Source of the DNA: Microbacterium thalli | GTDB lineage: Bacteria > Actinomycetota > Actinomycetes > Actinomycetales > Microbacteriaceae | Direction: 5' to 3' | DNA length: 64,000 nt | Assembly: GCF_028737325.1 (NCBI RefSeq) | Contig: NZ_JAQZCH010000001.1 | Span: forward strand, 540,732-604,731 | Shown here: one piece after another, positions 26,866-36,242 of the stretch | Layout: every line of letters starts with the position of its first letter | Numbering within the stretch: position 1 is the first letter of the stretch | The notes under the pieces: model-generated | Seen by the model: the letters and a program-made list of their open reading frames with translations, nothing else | What the model was told of the DNA's origin: nothing | The model's database searches: none | Position numbers and translations under genes: made by a program

Positions 26866-28797
26866 TCACACGAACTCGATCGTGGCCTGTGCGTTGTTCA
26901 GCACGATGACCGGCGTGATCGGGTTGTATCCGGCCGAACGGATCGCCGCGGCGTCGAACCGCAGCAGCGGGCGGCCGGCGTGGACCCGCTCGCCCTGCTG
27001 CACGAGCGGCTGGAACCCCGAGCCCTTCATGTCGACCGTGTCGATGCCGACGTGGATGAGCAGCTCGGTGCCGTCATCGAGGGTCACGCCGATCGCGTGG
27101 CCGGTGGGGAACACCGTCGTGACCGTGCCCTCGGCGGGAGCGACGACGGTGTCGCCGCTCGGCTCGATCGCCACGCCGGGGCCCATCGTCCCCTGCGCGA
27201 AGACCGGGTCGGGCACGGCCGACAGCGGCAGCACCGCGCCGGCGACCGGCTGCGTCAGGCGGAGCACGGTGGCGGTGGCGGTGCCCCCGGCTGCGTGGGG
27301 CGTCTCGGTGCGTGCCTCACTGCCGGCGGGCGCACTGCGCGTGACGCTGCGGCCGGCGAGGACATCATCCATCGCGTCCTTGACGAACTGCACGTTGAGT
27401 CCATAGACGACCTGCACGGACTTCGCGCCCGAGATCACCGTCCCGGCGGCGCCCGCCCGCTTGAGGGCGGCGTCGTCGACGCGGGCCGTGTCGGCCACCT
27501 CGAGGCGGAGACGGGTGGCGCAGTTGTCGAGCTGGACGATGTTCTCCTTGCCGCCGAGGCCCGCGACGAAACGCTCCGCCGTGTCGGCGTAGTCGCCGCG
27601 GGGTGCGGTGCCCGACGACGCGTCGAGCGACTCATCGTCGTCCTCGCGTCCCGGCGTCTTGAGGCGGAACTTCAGGATGAGGAAGCGGAACACGATGAAG
27701 TACACCGCGAACCAGAAGATGCCCATGACCGGGATCATCCAGGGGTTCTGCGCGAGCGGGTTCATCCACCCGAGGACGAGGTCGATGAAGCCGGCCGAGA
27801 ACCCGAAGCCCATCCGCGTCGGAAGCAGCGCCGCGATGAAGACCGAGATGCCGGTGAAGACGGCGTGCACGAGGTACAGCCAGGGCGCGAGGAACATGAA
27901 CGCGAACTCGAGGGGCTCGGTGACGCCGACGAAGAAGGATGCGAAGGCGGCGGAGAGCAGGATGCCGGATGCCATCTTCTTGCGCTTGGTCTTGGCGGTG
28001 ACGTACATCGCGAGGGCGGCGCCGGGGAGGCCGAACATCATGATCGGGAAGAACCCGGTCATGTACTGGCCGGTCGTTCCGAAGACACCGTCACCGCCCG
28101 AGCCGGCGAGGAAGTTGTTGAGGTCGTTGATGCCGGCGACGTCGAACCAGAACACCGAGTTCAGCGCGTGGTGCAGGCCGAGGGGGATGAGCAGGCGGTT
28201 GAGGAACCCGTAGATGCCGGCACCCACGGGGCCGAGCGTCGAGATCCATTCGCCGAAGATCACGAGACCGGTGTAGACGACGGGCCAGACGAAGAACAGG
28301 ACGGCGGCGACGACCAGGGAAACGCCCGCCGTCACGATCGCCACCGAGCGCTTGCCCGAGAAGAACGACAGGGCGTCGGGCAGCTTGACGTCCTTGAAGC
28401 GGTTATACGCCCAGGCGCCGATGAGGCCGCAGATGATGCCGATGAAGACGTTCTGCACCTTGCCGAACGCAGGGTCGACCTCGGCGACATCCTCGACGCC
28501 GAGGAAGCCGGTGACGGTCGTCGGGCTGAGAAGCGTCGTGATCGTGAGCCACGAGACGAGACCGGCCAGCGCGGAGGTGCCGTCGGACTTATTGGCCATG
28601 CCGATCGAGATGCCGATCGCGAACAGCAGCGCCATATTGTCGATGAGCGCGCCGCCGGCGGCGGCGAGGAACGTCGAGACCAGGTTGCTGCCGGCCACCG
28701 ACGTGATCCAGTAGCTGATGCCGACCAGGATGGCGGCGACGGGCAGGACGGCGACGGGCAGCATGATCGACCTGCCGAGTCGTTGGAAGAATTTCAC
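26866..28797 (-). CDS. nagE: PTS N-acetylglucosamine transporter, EIICBA fusion
   Basis: The protein has 643 residues and all three domains. The EIIC membrane domain (about 1-385) has GlcNAc-type blocks such as GFFPIMMFGLPGAALAMY, GVTEPLEFAFMFLAPWLY and LKTPGRED. EIIB has its phospho-Cys426 in NCATRLRLEV. EIIA has His582 in ELLIHVGIDTV. It imports and phosphorylates N-acetylglucosamine. CGGAG precedes the GTG start. The ROK regulator and nagB diverge from it, confirming the amino-sugar role. It is closer in block structure to NagE than to glucose PtsG. Confidence 0.93.
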   Translation of the reverse strand: MKFFQRLGRSIMLPVAVLPVAAILVGISYWITSVAGSNLVSTFLAAAGGALIDNMALLFAIGISIGMANKSDGTSALAGLVSWLTITTLLSPTTVTGFLGVEDVAEVDPAFGKVQNVFIGIICGLIGAWAYNRFKDVKLPDALSFFSGKRSVAIVTAGVSLVVAAVLFFVWPVVYTGLVIFGEWISTLGPVGAGIYGFLNRLLIPLGLHHALNSVFWFDVAGINDLNNFLAGSGGDGVFGTTGQYMTGFFPIMMFGLPGAALAMYVTAKTKRKKMASGILLSAAFASFFVGVTEPLEFAFMFLAPWLYLVHAVFTGISVFIAALLPTRMGFGFSAGFIDLVLGWMNPLAQNPWMIPVMGIFWFAVYFIVFRFLILKFRLKTPGREDDDESLDASSGTAPRGDYADTAERFVAGLGGKENIVQLDNCATRLRLEVADTARVDDAALKRAGAAGTVISGAKSVQVVYGLNVQFVKDAMDDVLAGRSVTRSAPAGSEARTETPHAAGGTATATVLRLTQPVAGAVLPLSAVPDPVFAQGTMGPGVAIEPSGDTVVAPAEGTVTTVFPTGHAIGVTLDDGTELLIHVGIDTVDMKGSGFQPLVQQGERVHAGRPLLRFDAAAIRSAGYNPITPVIVLNNAQATIEFV

Positions 28798-28822
28798 GGG
28801 TCACTCCGATGTGCGCGGGGTC

Positions 28823-28856
28823 GGGACGTTCCACAGTATTGTTTAAGAACGTTTCC
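28823..28856. promoter_or_regulatory. Candidate operator pair in the nagE-ROK intergenic region
   Basis: Two similar near-palindromes, GGGACGTTCC (28823-28832) and AGAACGTTTCC (28846-28856), have centres 23 bases apart in the 97-base divergent gap. AT-rich DNA with possible -10 elements for both directions surrounds the second. They are plausible ROK or GntR sites, but no consensus was available to test them. Confidence 0.3.
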
Positions 28857-28894
28857 GAATTATTTCTCGGGAACTGTACTCGATGGGAGAGCGG

Positions 28895-30040
28895 ATGGCC
28901 ATGACGACGTCGGCAGCAAGCGCATCGACGCGCTCGCGCGGTCGCCGCATCCGCCCCGAAGACGCCCGCAGCAACAACCGTCGTCTCGTGCTGCAGGCGC
29001 TGTACCGACAGGACGGGCTCTCGCGCGCCGACCTCGCCCGCGCCACCGGCCTGTCGCAGGTCACGATCTCGGACCTCGTCGGCGACCTCGTGCAGGACGA
29101 CCTCGTCGTCGAGCGCGGGGCCGGGCGGCGCAGTGGACCGGGTGCCCCCTCCCGCGCTCTCGCCCTCGCACGCAGCGCGCGCAACGTCGTCGCCGTGTCG
29201 ATCTCGAGCGGCGACACGTTCGAGGGTGTGGTCGTCGACCTCGCCGGCGCGGTGCTCGTCCGCGAGGTCGTCGAACGGCGCGGCGCGACCGGTGATGAGG
29301 CCGTGGCCCTGCTCGGCGACCTCGTCGAGCGCCTGGTGGCCCGCGCCGAGGCGCCCGTGCTGGGCGTAGGCGTGTCGACCCCGGGCATCGTCGATGGCGC
29401 CGGTGTCGTGCGCGAGTCGTCGCACCTGGCCTGGACGGATGTCGCCCTGCGCGACATCCTGCACGAGCGCACCTCGCTTCCGATCGCGGTTGCGAACGGC
29501 CTCAACGCGGCGGGTATCGGCGAGCTCAGCCACGGGCAGGTCGATCACGATCTGCTGCTCGTCCGCATCGGTGCCGGTGTGGGGGCGGCGGCGATCATCG
29601 ACGGCTCCGTCGTGCACGGCCGCAATTGGACCGCGGGCGAGCTCGGCCACGTCGTCGTGACCGAGGGCTCCGGTCCCGTCTGCGCGTGCGGACGGACCGG
29701 ATGCCTCGAGGCCTGGATCTCGGTGCCGAAGCTCGAGGCCCGCGTCGCTGCGGCGTCCGACGCCGACGCCGCGGCCGACCGCCGGCGCGAGGCCGGGCGT
29801 TGCCTGGGCATCGCGCTCGCGCCGCTCATCGCCACGCTCGGACTGACCGACGTCGTGCTGAGCGGTCCGGCGGCGCTGCTCGACGGCGTGCTCATCGACG
29901 CCGCGCGCGAGGCGATCGGCGCCCGGGTGCTGCCGATCGTCTTCGACGACCTGATCCTGCGCCGCGCCGAGGGCGACGGCGACCTGCGGTTGCGCGGCGC
30001 CGCGGCCCTCGTGCTGTCCGAGACCCTCGGTCTCACCTGA
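28895..30040 (+). CDS. ROK-family transcriptional regulator (NagC-like)
   Basis: The protein has 381 residues from this start. The N-terminal winged helix reads NNRRLVLQALYRQDGLSRADLARATGLSQVTISDLV. The ROK sugar-kinase-like domain has the zinc motif CACGRTGCLEAW and a GAGVGAAAIIDG loop. It should repress the divergent nagE and its own nagB operon until amino sugar is present. The start is uncertain: ATGs at 28883, 28895 and 28901 are all in frame, and GGGAGAG (28885-28891) fits either of the last two. Confidence 0.88.
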   Translation: MAMTTSAASASTRSRGRRIRPEDARSNNRRLVLQALYRQDGLSRADLARATGLSQVTISDLVGDLVQDDLVVERGAGRRSGPGAPSRALALARSARNVVAVSISSGDTFEGVVVDLAGAVLVREVVERRGATGDEAVALLGDLVERLVARAEAPVLGVGVSTPGIVDGAGVVRESSHLAWTDVALRDILHERTSLPIAVANGLNAAGIGELSHGQVDHDLLLVRIGAGVGAAAIIDGSVVHGRNWTAGELGHVVVTEGSGPVCACGRTGCLEAWISVPKLEARVAAASDADAAADRRREAGRCLGIALAPLIATLGLTDVVLSGPAALLDGVLIDAAREAIGARVLPIVFDDLILRRAEGDGDLRLRGAAALVLSETLGLT

Positions 30041-30074
30041 ACGAATCAACCGGTCCGACCCGAAAGGCAACGCC

Positions 30075-30860
30075 ATGGCAGAAGTGATCATCGTCCGCGA
30101 CGAGCAGGAGGCCGGCCGCCTGGTGGGCGATGCGATCGTCGACCTCGTCAGCGCCCGCCCCGACGCGGTGCTGGGCCTGGCCACCGGATCGACCCCGCTC
30201 GCGGTGTACCGGCACCTCGCCGAGCGGGTGCGCGGCGACGGCATCGACGTCTCGCGCGTGCGCGGCTTCGCGCTCGACGAGTACGTGGGCCTGCCCGCCG
30301 GTCACCCCGAGAGCTACCGCCGGGTCATCGAGCGCGAGGTCGTCGAGCCGCTGGGGCTGACCCCCGCGAACATCCGCGTGCCGCGCGGCGAGCTCGACGG
30401 CATCGAGACCGCCGGCGAGGAGTACGAGGCCGCGATCCGCGAGGCGGGCGGCGTCGACCTGCAGATCCTCGGCATCGGCCGCACCGGGCACATCGGCTTC
30501 AACGAGCCGGGCAGCTCGCTCGCCTCGTCGACCCGGGTGAAGACCCTCGCAGAAGAGACCCGCGCCGACAACGCACGGTTCTTCGACTCGCCCGACGAGG
30601 TGCCGATGCACTGCATCACCCAGGGCATCGGCACGATCCTGCGCGCCCGACACCTCGTGCTGCTCGCGTTCGGCGAGGCCAAGGCCGCCGCGGTCGCTGC
30701 CGCGGTGGAGGGCCCCGTGAGCACCTCGGCTCCCGGGTCGGCGGTGCAGCTGCATCCGCACGTCACGGTCGTCGTCGACGAGGCCGCCGCGGCGTCGCTC
30801 GCTGAGGCCCCGTACTACCGCCACGCGTGGGCGAACAAGCCGGCCTGGCAGGGGATCTGA
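30075..30860 (+). CDS. nagB: Glucosamine-6-phosphate deaminase
   Basis: The protein has 261 residues. Landmarks are LGLATGSTPLAVYRHL, the catalytic region FALDEYVGLPAGHPESY, GIGRTGHIGFNEPGSS (the family signature) and the C-terminal LQLHPH-like segment. It converts glucosamine 6-phosphate to fructose 6-phosphate plus ammonia. It is 34 bases after the ROK gene on the same strand, so the two form an operon; nagA is not in the window. Confidence 0.95.
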   Translation: MAEVIIVRDEQEAGRLVGDAIVDLVSARPDAVLGLATGSTPLAVYRHLAERVRGDGIDVSRVRGFALDEYVGLPAGHPESYRRVIEREVVEPLGLTPANIRVPRGELDGIETAGEEYEAAIREAGGVDLQILGIGRTGHIGFNEPGSSLASSTRVKTLAEETRADNARFFDSPDEVPMHCITQGIGTILRARHLVLLAFGEAKAAAVAAAVEGPVSTSAPGSAVQLHPHVTVVVDEAAAASLAEAPYYRHAWANKPAWQGI

Positions 30861-30928
30861 TCGCGTCGGGACGGCCGGCATCCGCCGGGCGGCACTCGGG
30901 CCCCGCGCGTGCCGGTACTGTGGATGCC

Positions 30929-32047
30929 GTGGCCTCGAGTCCCACTGATCCCTATACCCAAGCCGGTGTCGACACGGCGGCGGGAGACCTCGCCGTCGAA
31001 CTGATGAAGTCGGCCGTCCGTCGCACCCACGGTGCCGAAGTGCTCGGAGGGGTCGGCGGCTTCGCCGGACTCTTCGACGCCACCGCGCTGCTGGGCTACA
31101 CCAAGCCGCTGTTGGCGACCTCGACCGATGGCGTCGGCACGAAGGTCGCGATCGCGCAGGCGATCGACAAGCACGACACGATCGGGCAGGACCTGGTCGG
31201 GATGGTCGTCGACGACATCGTCGTGGTGGGCGCCAAGCCCCTGTTCATGACGGACTACATCGCGTGCGGCAAGGTCGTGCCCGAGCGCATCGCCGACATC
31301 GTCCGCGGCATCGCCGACGGCTGCTCCGCCACGGGGACGGCCCTCGTCGGCGGCGAGACCGCCGAGCACCCCGGTCTTCTGGGCGTGAACGACTACGACG
31401 TCGCGGGCGCCGCGACCGGCGTCGTCGAGTCCGCGCAGGTGCTCGGCGCCGAGCGGGTCCGGGATGGCGACGTCGTGCTCGCGCTCGCCTCGAGCGGCCC
31501 GCACTCCAACGGGTACTCGCTGATCCGTCACATCATCTCTGGTGCGGGCATCGGCTACGGCGACCACGCCGCCGACTTCGGTCGCACGTGGGGCGAGCAG
31601 CTGCTCGAGCCCACGCGCCTCTACACCTCACCGCTGCTGCGCCTCATCGGGCAGCTCGGCGACGGCATCCGCTCCCTCAGCCACGTCACGGGAGGCGGCA
31701 TCGCGGCGAACCTCGCGCGCGTGCTTCCTCGCGGCAGCTGGGTCGACGTCGACCGCTCGACCTGGTCGCCCTCGCCGGTGTTCCGTGTCCTCGCCGACCT
31801 GGGCGGGCTCGACGTGCAGCGCACCGAGGGCACGTGGAACCTGGGCGTCGGCTTCTTCGCCGTCGTGGCCCCCGAGGCCGTGGATGCCGCGATCGCCGCG
31901 CTCACCGCCGACGGCATCGACACGTGGCAGACGGGCGTCGTCTCGACCGGTCCCCGTCCCGACGGCGACTACGAGCAGGGCGCGAAGGGCGTGGACGGCG
32001 GAGCCGTGCGCCTGGTCGGCGGATACCGCGAAGCAGGAGCGAAGTAA
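30929..32047 (+). CDS. purM: Phosphoribosylformylglycinamidine cyclo-ligase (AIR synthetase)
   Basis: The protein has 372 residues. It has the N-terminal YTQAGVDTAAGD, the STDGVGTKVAIA nucleotide site, DDIVVVGAKPLFMTDYIACGK, GGETAEHPG and the ASSGPHSNGYSLIR block, all diagnostic of PurM. It closes FGAM to AIR. TACTGT (30916-30921) ends 7 bases before the GTG at 30929, predicting a leaderless transcript and deciding this start over a GTG 9 bases upstream. purF follows 6 bases later. Confidence 0.95.
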   Translation: MASSPTDPYTQAGVDTAAGDLAVELMKSAVRRTHGAEVLGGVGGFAGLFDATALLGYTKPLLATSTDGVGTKVAIAQAIDKHDTIGQDLVGMVVDDIVVVGAKPLFMTDYIACGKVVPERIADIVRGIADGCSATGTALVGGETAEHPGLLGVNDYDVAGAATGVVESAQVLGAERVRDGDVVLALASSGPHSNGYSLIRHIISGAGIGYGDHAADFGRTWGEQLLEPTRLYTSPLLRLIGQLGDGIRSLSHVTGGGIAANLARVLPRGSWVDVDRSTWSPSPVFRVLADLGGLDVQRTEGTWNLGVGFFAVVAPEAVDAAIAALTADGIDTWQTGVVSTGPRPDGDYEQGAKGVDGGAVRLVGGYREAGAK

Positions 32048-32053
32048 CACCAC

Positions 32054-33514
32054 ATGTGCGGAATCGTCGGCATCGTCGGGCAGTCCCCGGCGAACCAGGA
32101 GATCTACGACGCCCTTCTGCTGCTGCAGCACCGCGGCCAGGATTCGACGGGCATCGCGACCGCCGAGCGGAACGGCGTCTTCCACATCTTCAAGGCGAGC
32201 GGGCAGGTCCGCGAGGCCGTCCGCACGCGTGACATGCGCGCGTTGCTCGGCAACATCGGGCTCGGTCACGTGCGCTACGCGACGAAGGGCACCGCGTCGA
32301 GCGAAGAAGAGGCGCAGCCCTTCTACGTCAACGCGCCGTACGGCATCGTTCTCGTCCACAACGGCAACCTCACCAACACCCGCGAGCTGACCGACGAGCT
32401 GTTCCGCAACGATCGCCGGCACCTGAACACCAGCTCCGACACCGAGCTGCTGGTGAACGTCCTCGCGAACGAGTTGCAGACCACGATTTCCGGCCTCGCG
32501 CTCGACCCCGACCAGGTGTTCCAGGCCGTCGAGCGGGTGCACGAGCGCGTCGAGGGCTCGTACGCGGCGATCGCCCTCATCGCGGGGCACGGGCTGTTGG
32601 CGTTCCGCGACCCGTTCGGCATCCGCCCCCTCATCCTCGGCACCCGCCGGGCCGAGAACGGTCGCGACGAGTGGACGGTCGCGTCCGAGTCGCTCGTGCT
32701 CGAGAACGGCGGCTTCGAGGTCGTCCGCGACGTCGAACCCGGCGAGGCGGTGTTCATCGACGCCGACGGCACGCTGCACGCGCGCCAGTGCGCCGCGCAG
32801 ACGCAGCTCGCGCCGTGCTCGTTCGAGTACGTCTACCTCGCGCGGCCCGACTCGATCATGAACGGCATCTCGGTCTACGAGGCGCGCCTGCGCATGGGTG
32901 AGCGCCTGGCCGACACGATCGCGAAGTACACCCCGCAGGACGCCATCGACGTCGTCATGCCGATCCCCGACTCGTCGCGCCCCGCTGCGATGCAGGTCGC
33001 CCGCAAGCTCGGTATCGAGTACCGCGAGGGCTTCTACAAGAACCGTTACGTCGGCCGGACGTTCATCATGCCCGGGCAGGCGGTGCGCAAGAAGAGCGTG
33101 CGGCAGAAGCTCAACGCGATGTCGAGCGAGTTCAAGGGCAAGAACGTCCTGCTCATCGACGACTCGATCGTGCGCGGCACGACCTCGAAAGAGATCATCC
33201 AGATGGCGCGGGATGCCGGTGCCAAGAGCGTCACGTTCGCCTCGGCGGCCCCGCCGGTGCGCTACCCGCACGTCTACGGCATCAACATGCCCTCGCGTCA
33301 CGAGCTCATCGCGCACGGTCGCACGATCCCCGAGATCGCGCGCGAGCTGGGCTGCGACTACCTCGTCTACCAGGAGATCGACGACCTCAAGGCCGCGATC
33401 GTCGAGGGCACGGGCATCACCGACCTCGACATGAGCTGCTTCGACGGCCGCTACGTCACCGGCACCGTGTCGGACGAGTATCTGAGCTGGGTCGAGGGCA
33501 CCCAGCAGTCGTGA
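32054..33514 (+). CDS. purF: Amidophosphoribosyltransferase
   Basis: The protein has 486 residues. Cys2 in MCGIVGIVG is the glutaminase nucleophile after Met removal. The phosphoribosyltransferase domain has VLLIDDSIVRGTTS, the PRPP-binding loop, and GRTFIMPGQAVRKKSVRQKL. It commits PRPP and glutamine to purine synthesis. It is co-transcribed with purM, and the stop overlaps the MFS gene start as GTGA. Confidence 0.96.
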   Translation: MCGIVGIVGQSPANQEIYDALLLLQHRGQDSTGIATAERNGVFHIFKASGQVREAVRTRDMRALLGNIGLGHVRYATKGTASSEEEAQPFYVNAPYGIVLVHNGNLTNTRELTDELFRNDRRHLNTSSDTELLVNVLANELQTTISGLALDPDQVFQAVERVHERVEGSYAAIALIAGHGLLAFRDPFGIRPLILGTRRAENGRDEWTVASESLVLENGGFEVVRDVEPGEAVFIDADGTLHARQCAAQTQLAPCSFEYVYLARPDSIMNGISVYEARLRMGERLADTIAKYTPQDAIDVVMPIPDSSRPAAMQVARKLGIEYREGFYKNRYVGRTFIMPGQAVRKKSVRQKLNAMSSEFKGKNVLLIDDSIVRGTTSKEIIQMARDAGAKSVTFASAAPPVRYPHVYGINMPSRHELIAHGRTIPEIARELGCDYLVYQEIDDLKAAIVEGTGITDLDMSCFDGRYVTGTVSDEYLSWVEGTQQS

Positions 33515-34737
33515 GTGCTCTCTGGCGCGGGCGTGCGCTCGCGTTCCTCGGCGTCGTGCTCGTGGCGTTCTCGCTGCGGTCGGCGGTCGCGTCGCTGTCG
33601 CCGATCCTCGCCGAGATCGACGCCGACATCGGGGTGCCGTCGTGGGTCGCCGGTCTGATCGGCGCCGCGCCACCGGTGTGCTTCGCCGTCTTCGGGGTGG
33701 TCACTCCCGTGCTCGAGCGACGGTTCGGTCTGCAGCGTCTCGCCGTCGCGGCGATGGTCATCGCCGCGACGGCGCTGCTCGGACGTGCCCTCGCCCCGGA
33801 AGCGGGCACGCTGCTGGCGGCCACCACCGTGCTGTTCGCGGCGATCAGCATCGGCAACGTCGTGCTGCCGCCCCTGATCAAGACGTACTTCCCCGACCGT
33901 GTGGGAACGATGACGTCGATCTACTCGACGATGCTCGCGATCGCGGCCTTCGTGCCGCCGCTGGTCGCGGTGCCCATCGCCGACACCGCCGGCTGGCGAC
34001 TGTCGCTCGGCTTGTGGTCGGTCTTCGCGGTGATGGCGATCGTGCCCTGGGTCGCGACGCTGCGGCGGTCGCGCCGCGCCGCGGCTGCGGATGCCGCGGA
34101 TGCCGTCGAGCCCCCGCCCCCACCACGCGTGCTCGGCCGGCTCTTCCGGCTGCCGCTGGCGTGGGCGATCGCCGTGACGTTCGCCGTGTCGGCCTCGAGC
34201 GTCTACGCGTCGTTCGCGTGGCTGCCCATCATCCTCGTCGACCTCGCCGGGGTGTCGCACTCCGAGGCGGGCGCGTTGCTCGCCCTGTTCGGTGCGATGG
34301 GACTGCCCTGGTCGATCCTCGTGCCCCTGGTCATCACGCGCTGGCGGCGCCTTGGCGTCATCTACGCGGTCGCCGCGACGGCGGGACTCGTGGCCGTCGC
34401 GGGGCTGCTGTTCGCGCCGAGCGCTGCGGTCGTGCTCTGGGTCGTGCTGCTCGGTACGCCTCAGATGCTGTTCCCCGCCGCGCTGGTGTTCATGCAGCTG
34501 AAGACCCGGACGCACGAAGGCGCGGTCGCGCTCAGCGGATTCGCCCAGAGCGTCGGCTATGCCGTCGCCGCGGTCTTCCCCATCTCGTTCGCTCTGCTGT
34601 CGGAAGCGACGGGGGACTGGACGGGGCCGCTGATCATGATCGGCGTGCTGATGCTCGCCGCGATCCCCGCAGGGGTCGTCGTCACCCGCTCGCGAACGAT
34701 CGAAGACGAGTGGGAGCAGCGCCGCGGCGCATGGTGA
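33511..34737 (+). CDS. MFS transporter, CynX/NimT-like
   Basis: The protein has 408 residues with 12 predicted helices and a charged, Ala-rich loop with a Pro run near the middle. The N-terminal AFSLRSAVASLSPILAEI and the VLPPLIKTYFPDR segment match the cyanate/nitroimidazole (CynX/NimT) branch of MFS carriers. The substrate is unknown. It overlaps purF by 4 bases, so it is co-translated with the first purine enzyme. A purine- or nucleotide-related export role is a speculation from context only. Confidence 0.8.
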   Translation: MSALWRGRALAFLGVVLVAFSLRSAVASLSPILAEIDADIGVPSWVAGLIGAAPPVCFAVFGVVTPVLERRFGLQRLAVAAMVIAATALLGRALAPEAGTLLAATTVLFAAISIGNVVLPPLIKTYFPDRVGTMTSIYSTMLAIAAFVPPLVAVPIADTAGWRLSLGLWSVFAVMAIVPWVATLRRSRRAAAADAADAVEPPPPPRVLGRLFRLPLAWAIAVTFAVSASSVYASFAWLPIILVDLAGVSHSEAGALLALFGAMGLPWSILVPLVITRWRRLGVIYAVAATAGLVAVAGLLFAPSAAVVLWVVLLGTPQMLFPAALVFMQLKTRTHEGAVALSGFAQSVGYAVAAVFPISFALLSEATGDWTGPLIMIGVLMLAAIPAGVVVTRSRTIEDEWEQRRGAW

Positions 34738-34746
34738 TGAACCCGG

Positions 34747-34923
34747 TCAGGCCTTCTCGTCCTCGTACTCGTCGGAGTACTGGTCAGCCCACTTGTCGAC
34801 GTACTGATCGTCGTCCGAGTGCCCAAGCTCCTTCTCGAGCGAGGAGAAGTTGACATTGTAGGTGTCGTACTTCAGCTCACGTGCGATCTTGGTGTGCTTC
34901 GCCTTTTGACGGCCACGCCCCAT
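34747..34923 (-). CDS. DUF3073 small acidic-tailed protein
   Basis: The protein has 58 residues. The basic N-terminus MGRGRQKAKHTKIARELKY and the acidic, Tyr/Asp/Glu-rich C-terminus (YVDKWADQYSDEYEDE) are the DUF3073 pattern. It is typically encoded near purM/purF in actinobacteria, as here. The function is unknown; the split charge suggests nucleic-acid or ribosome contact. It is convergent with the MFS gene, 9 bases apart. I chose the ATG before GRGRQK because the G-rich stretch upstream serves as SD. Confidence 0.88.
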   Translation of the reverse strand: MGRGRQKAKHTKIARELKYDTYNVNFSSLEKELGHSDDDQYVDKWADQYSDEYEDEKA

Positions 34924-35070
34924 GCGAGACCCCCTCATTTCTGAGTCACGGGCTGTTTAGCGACGCCCGGAGCATTTCACGATCCGGCGCAGCGCCGGGG
35001 AAGAGTAGCATCAAGAATAACACGGTGGCCACCTGCCCTCGCGGCCTGACCGCCGAGACAGGGGGCGATC

Positions 35071-35601
35071 ATGGTCGAACAGCACTCCGTCCGAGACGAG
35101 AGCCGGCTTCCTTCCACGCCGGTCATCGCCGGCGTCATCCCCGGGCAGTCGCCGCGCGTCCTCATCGAGGCGGCACGATACGCCGGAATGCTCGGTGTCG
35201 GGCTCGTGATCGTGCACGTCGACGTGACGCGATTCGTCACGTACGAGGATCCCGACGGCTACGTCCATACGGCGCCGATCGACCTCGGTGCGGTTTCGAG
35301 CGCGGCGCAACTCGAGCAGATCCGCACCGCGGCCGCCGAGGCTCTCGCCGCGTCGACGGTCGACTGGGTCGTTCATCAACTGGTGGGCGACCCGGCGCTC
35401 GCGATCAAGCACCTCGCCGACCGCCTGGACGCCAAGCTGCTCGTGGTGGGAACGCGTCGTCGCGGCATCGGCGAGTCGATCCGCGAGTTCTTCACCGGCT
35501 CCGTCGCCGCGCGTCTGGCACACCGGCAGCAGCGGCCGATCCTGGTCGTGCCGCAGGGACAGCAGGCCGCGGACGACGAAGACCTCTGGCCCGAGCCCTG
35601 A
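35071..35601 (+). CDS. Universal stress protein (UspA family)
   Basis: The protein has 176 residues and one USP domain. The N-terminal strand reads VIAGVIPGQSPRVLIEAARYAGMLG. The ATP-binding-type glycine motif G-2X-G-9X-G-S is seen as GTRRRGIGESIREFFTGS, ending with the RPILVVP strand. This version probably binds ATP. The Gln-rich SRQQRP-like segment and acidic tail are ordinary. It is monocistronic and convergent with the PadR gene. Confidence 0.85.
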   Translation: MVEQHSVRDESRLPSTPVIAGVIPGQSPRVLIEAARYAGMLGVGLVIVHVDVTRFVTYEDPDGYVHTAPIDLGAVSSAAQLEQIRTAAAEALAASTVDWVVHQLVGDPALAIKHLADRLDAKLLVVGTRRRGIGESIREFFTGSVAARLAHRQQRPILVVPQGQQAADDEDLWPEP

Positions 35602-35628
35602 GGCATCGGACCAGAGGCCTGAACGGAC

Positions 35629-36237
35629 TCAACCGCGCAGCGCGCGCAGCAGGTCCTGTCGTGCGCCGTCCAGCGTCGCGACCAGGTCGTCGATGACGGA
35701 TGCGGCGATGTCGCCGTCCCGCGCGACGTGCGAGCGCAGGTCGGCCTTGACGTTCACGCGGAACTCCGCGATCGCGGCATCCGCTCGCTGCGCCTGCGCG
35801 CGTGCCTGTGCGCGGGGGCTCTCGGGCTGAGGCGCGCGCTTCGCGGACTCGCGGTCGGCGTTGGCGGCCGCGGCGAGGTCGGCCTGCAGGCTCTTCATCG
35901 CTGCACGGACGCTGCCGCGCACCTCGTCGGCGATGAGGCGGACGCTGTCGGCGAGGCCGGCCTCGATGCCGTCGAGGTCGTGCCGGCGGGCGTCGAGCTG
36001 CTCGCGTCCCGCGTCGGTGATCTCGTAGACGGTCTTGCGACCGTCGACGGTCTTGGTCACGAGGCCTTCATCCTCGAGCTTGGCGAGGCGCGGGTAGATG
36101 GTTCCGGCGCTGGGCGAGTACGTGCCGCCGGTGCGGTCGGAGAGCGCCTGCATGAGGTCGTAGCCGTGGCGGGGCGACTCATCGAGCAGGGACAGCAGGT
36201 ACAGGCGAAGATCGCCGTGGGAGAAGACGGGACTCAT
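35629..36237 (-). CDS. PadR-family regulator of the DUF4097 operon
   Basis: The protein has 202 residues. The PadR winged helix (LRLYLLSLLDESPRHGYDLMQALSDRTGG, SAGTIYPRLAKLEDEGLV) is followed by a long Ala/Arg-rich helical C-terminus unlike compact PadR-s2 proteins. AGGAG lies 8 bases before the ATG at 36237, so I prefer it to the GTG at 36246 that overlaps the upstream stop. It is co-transcribed with the DUF4097 gene behind twin palindromes, its probable operators. Confidence 0.85.
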   Translation of the reverse strand: MSPVFSHGDLRLYLLSLLDESPRHGYDLMQALSDRTGGTYSPSAGTIYPRLAKLEDEGLVTKTVDGRKTVYEITDAGREQLDARRHDLDGIEAGLADSVRLIADEVRGSVRAAMKSLQADLAAAANADRESAKRAPQPESPRAQARAQAQRADAAIAEFRVNVKADLRSHVARDGDIAASVIDDLVATLDGARQDLLRALRG

Positions 36238-36242
36238 GGCGG

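Noticed and set aside
26782..29295. An 837-codon plus-strand frame across nagE and the ROK start
   Set aside because: It is antisense to the three-domain NagE with intact phospho-sites; no homology is seen in the frame.
34984..34998. Inverted repeat CCGGCGC-A-GCGCCGG before the stress protein
   Set aside because: Stem of six with a three-base loop, no T tract, no clear promoter nearby; probably chance in GC-rich DNA.
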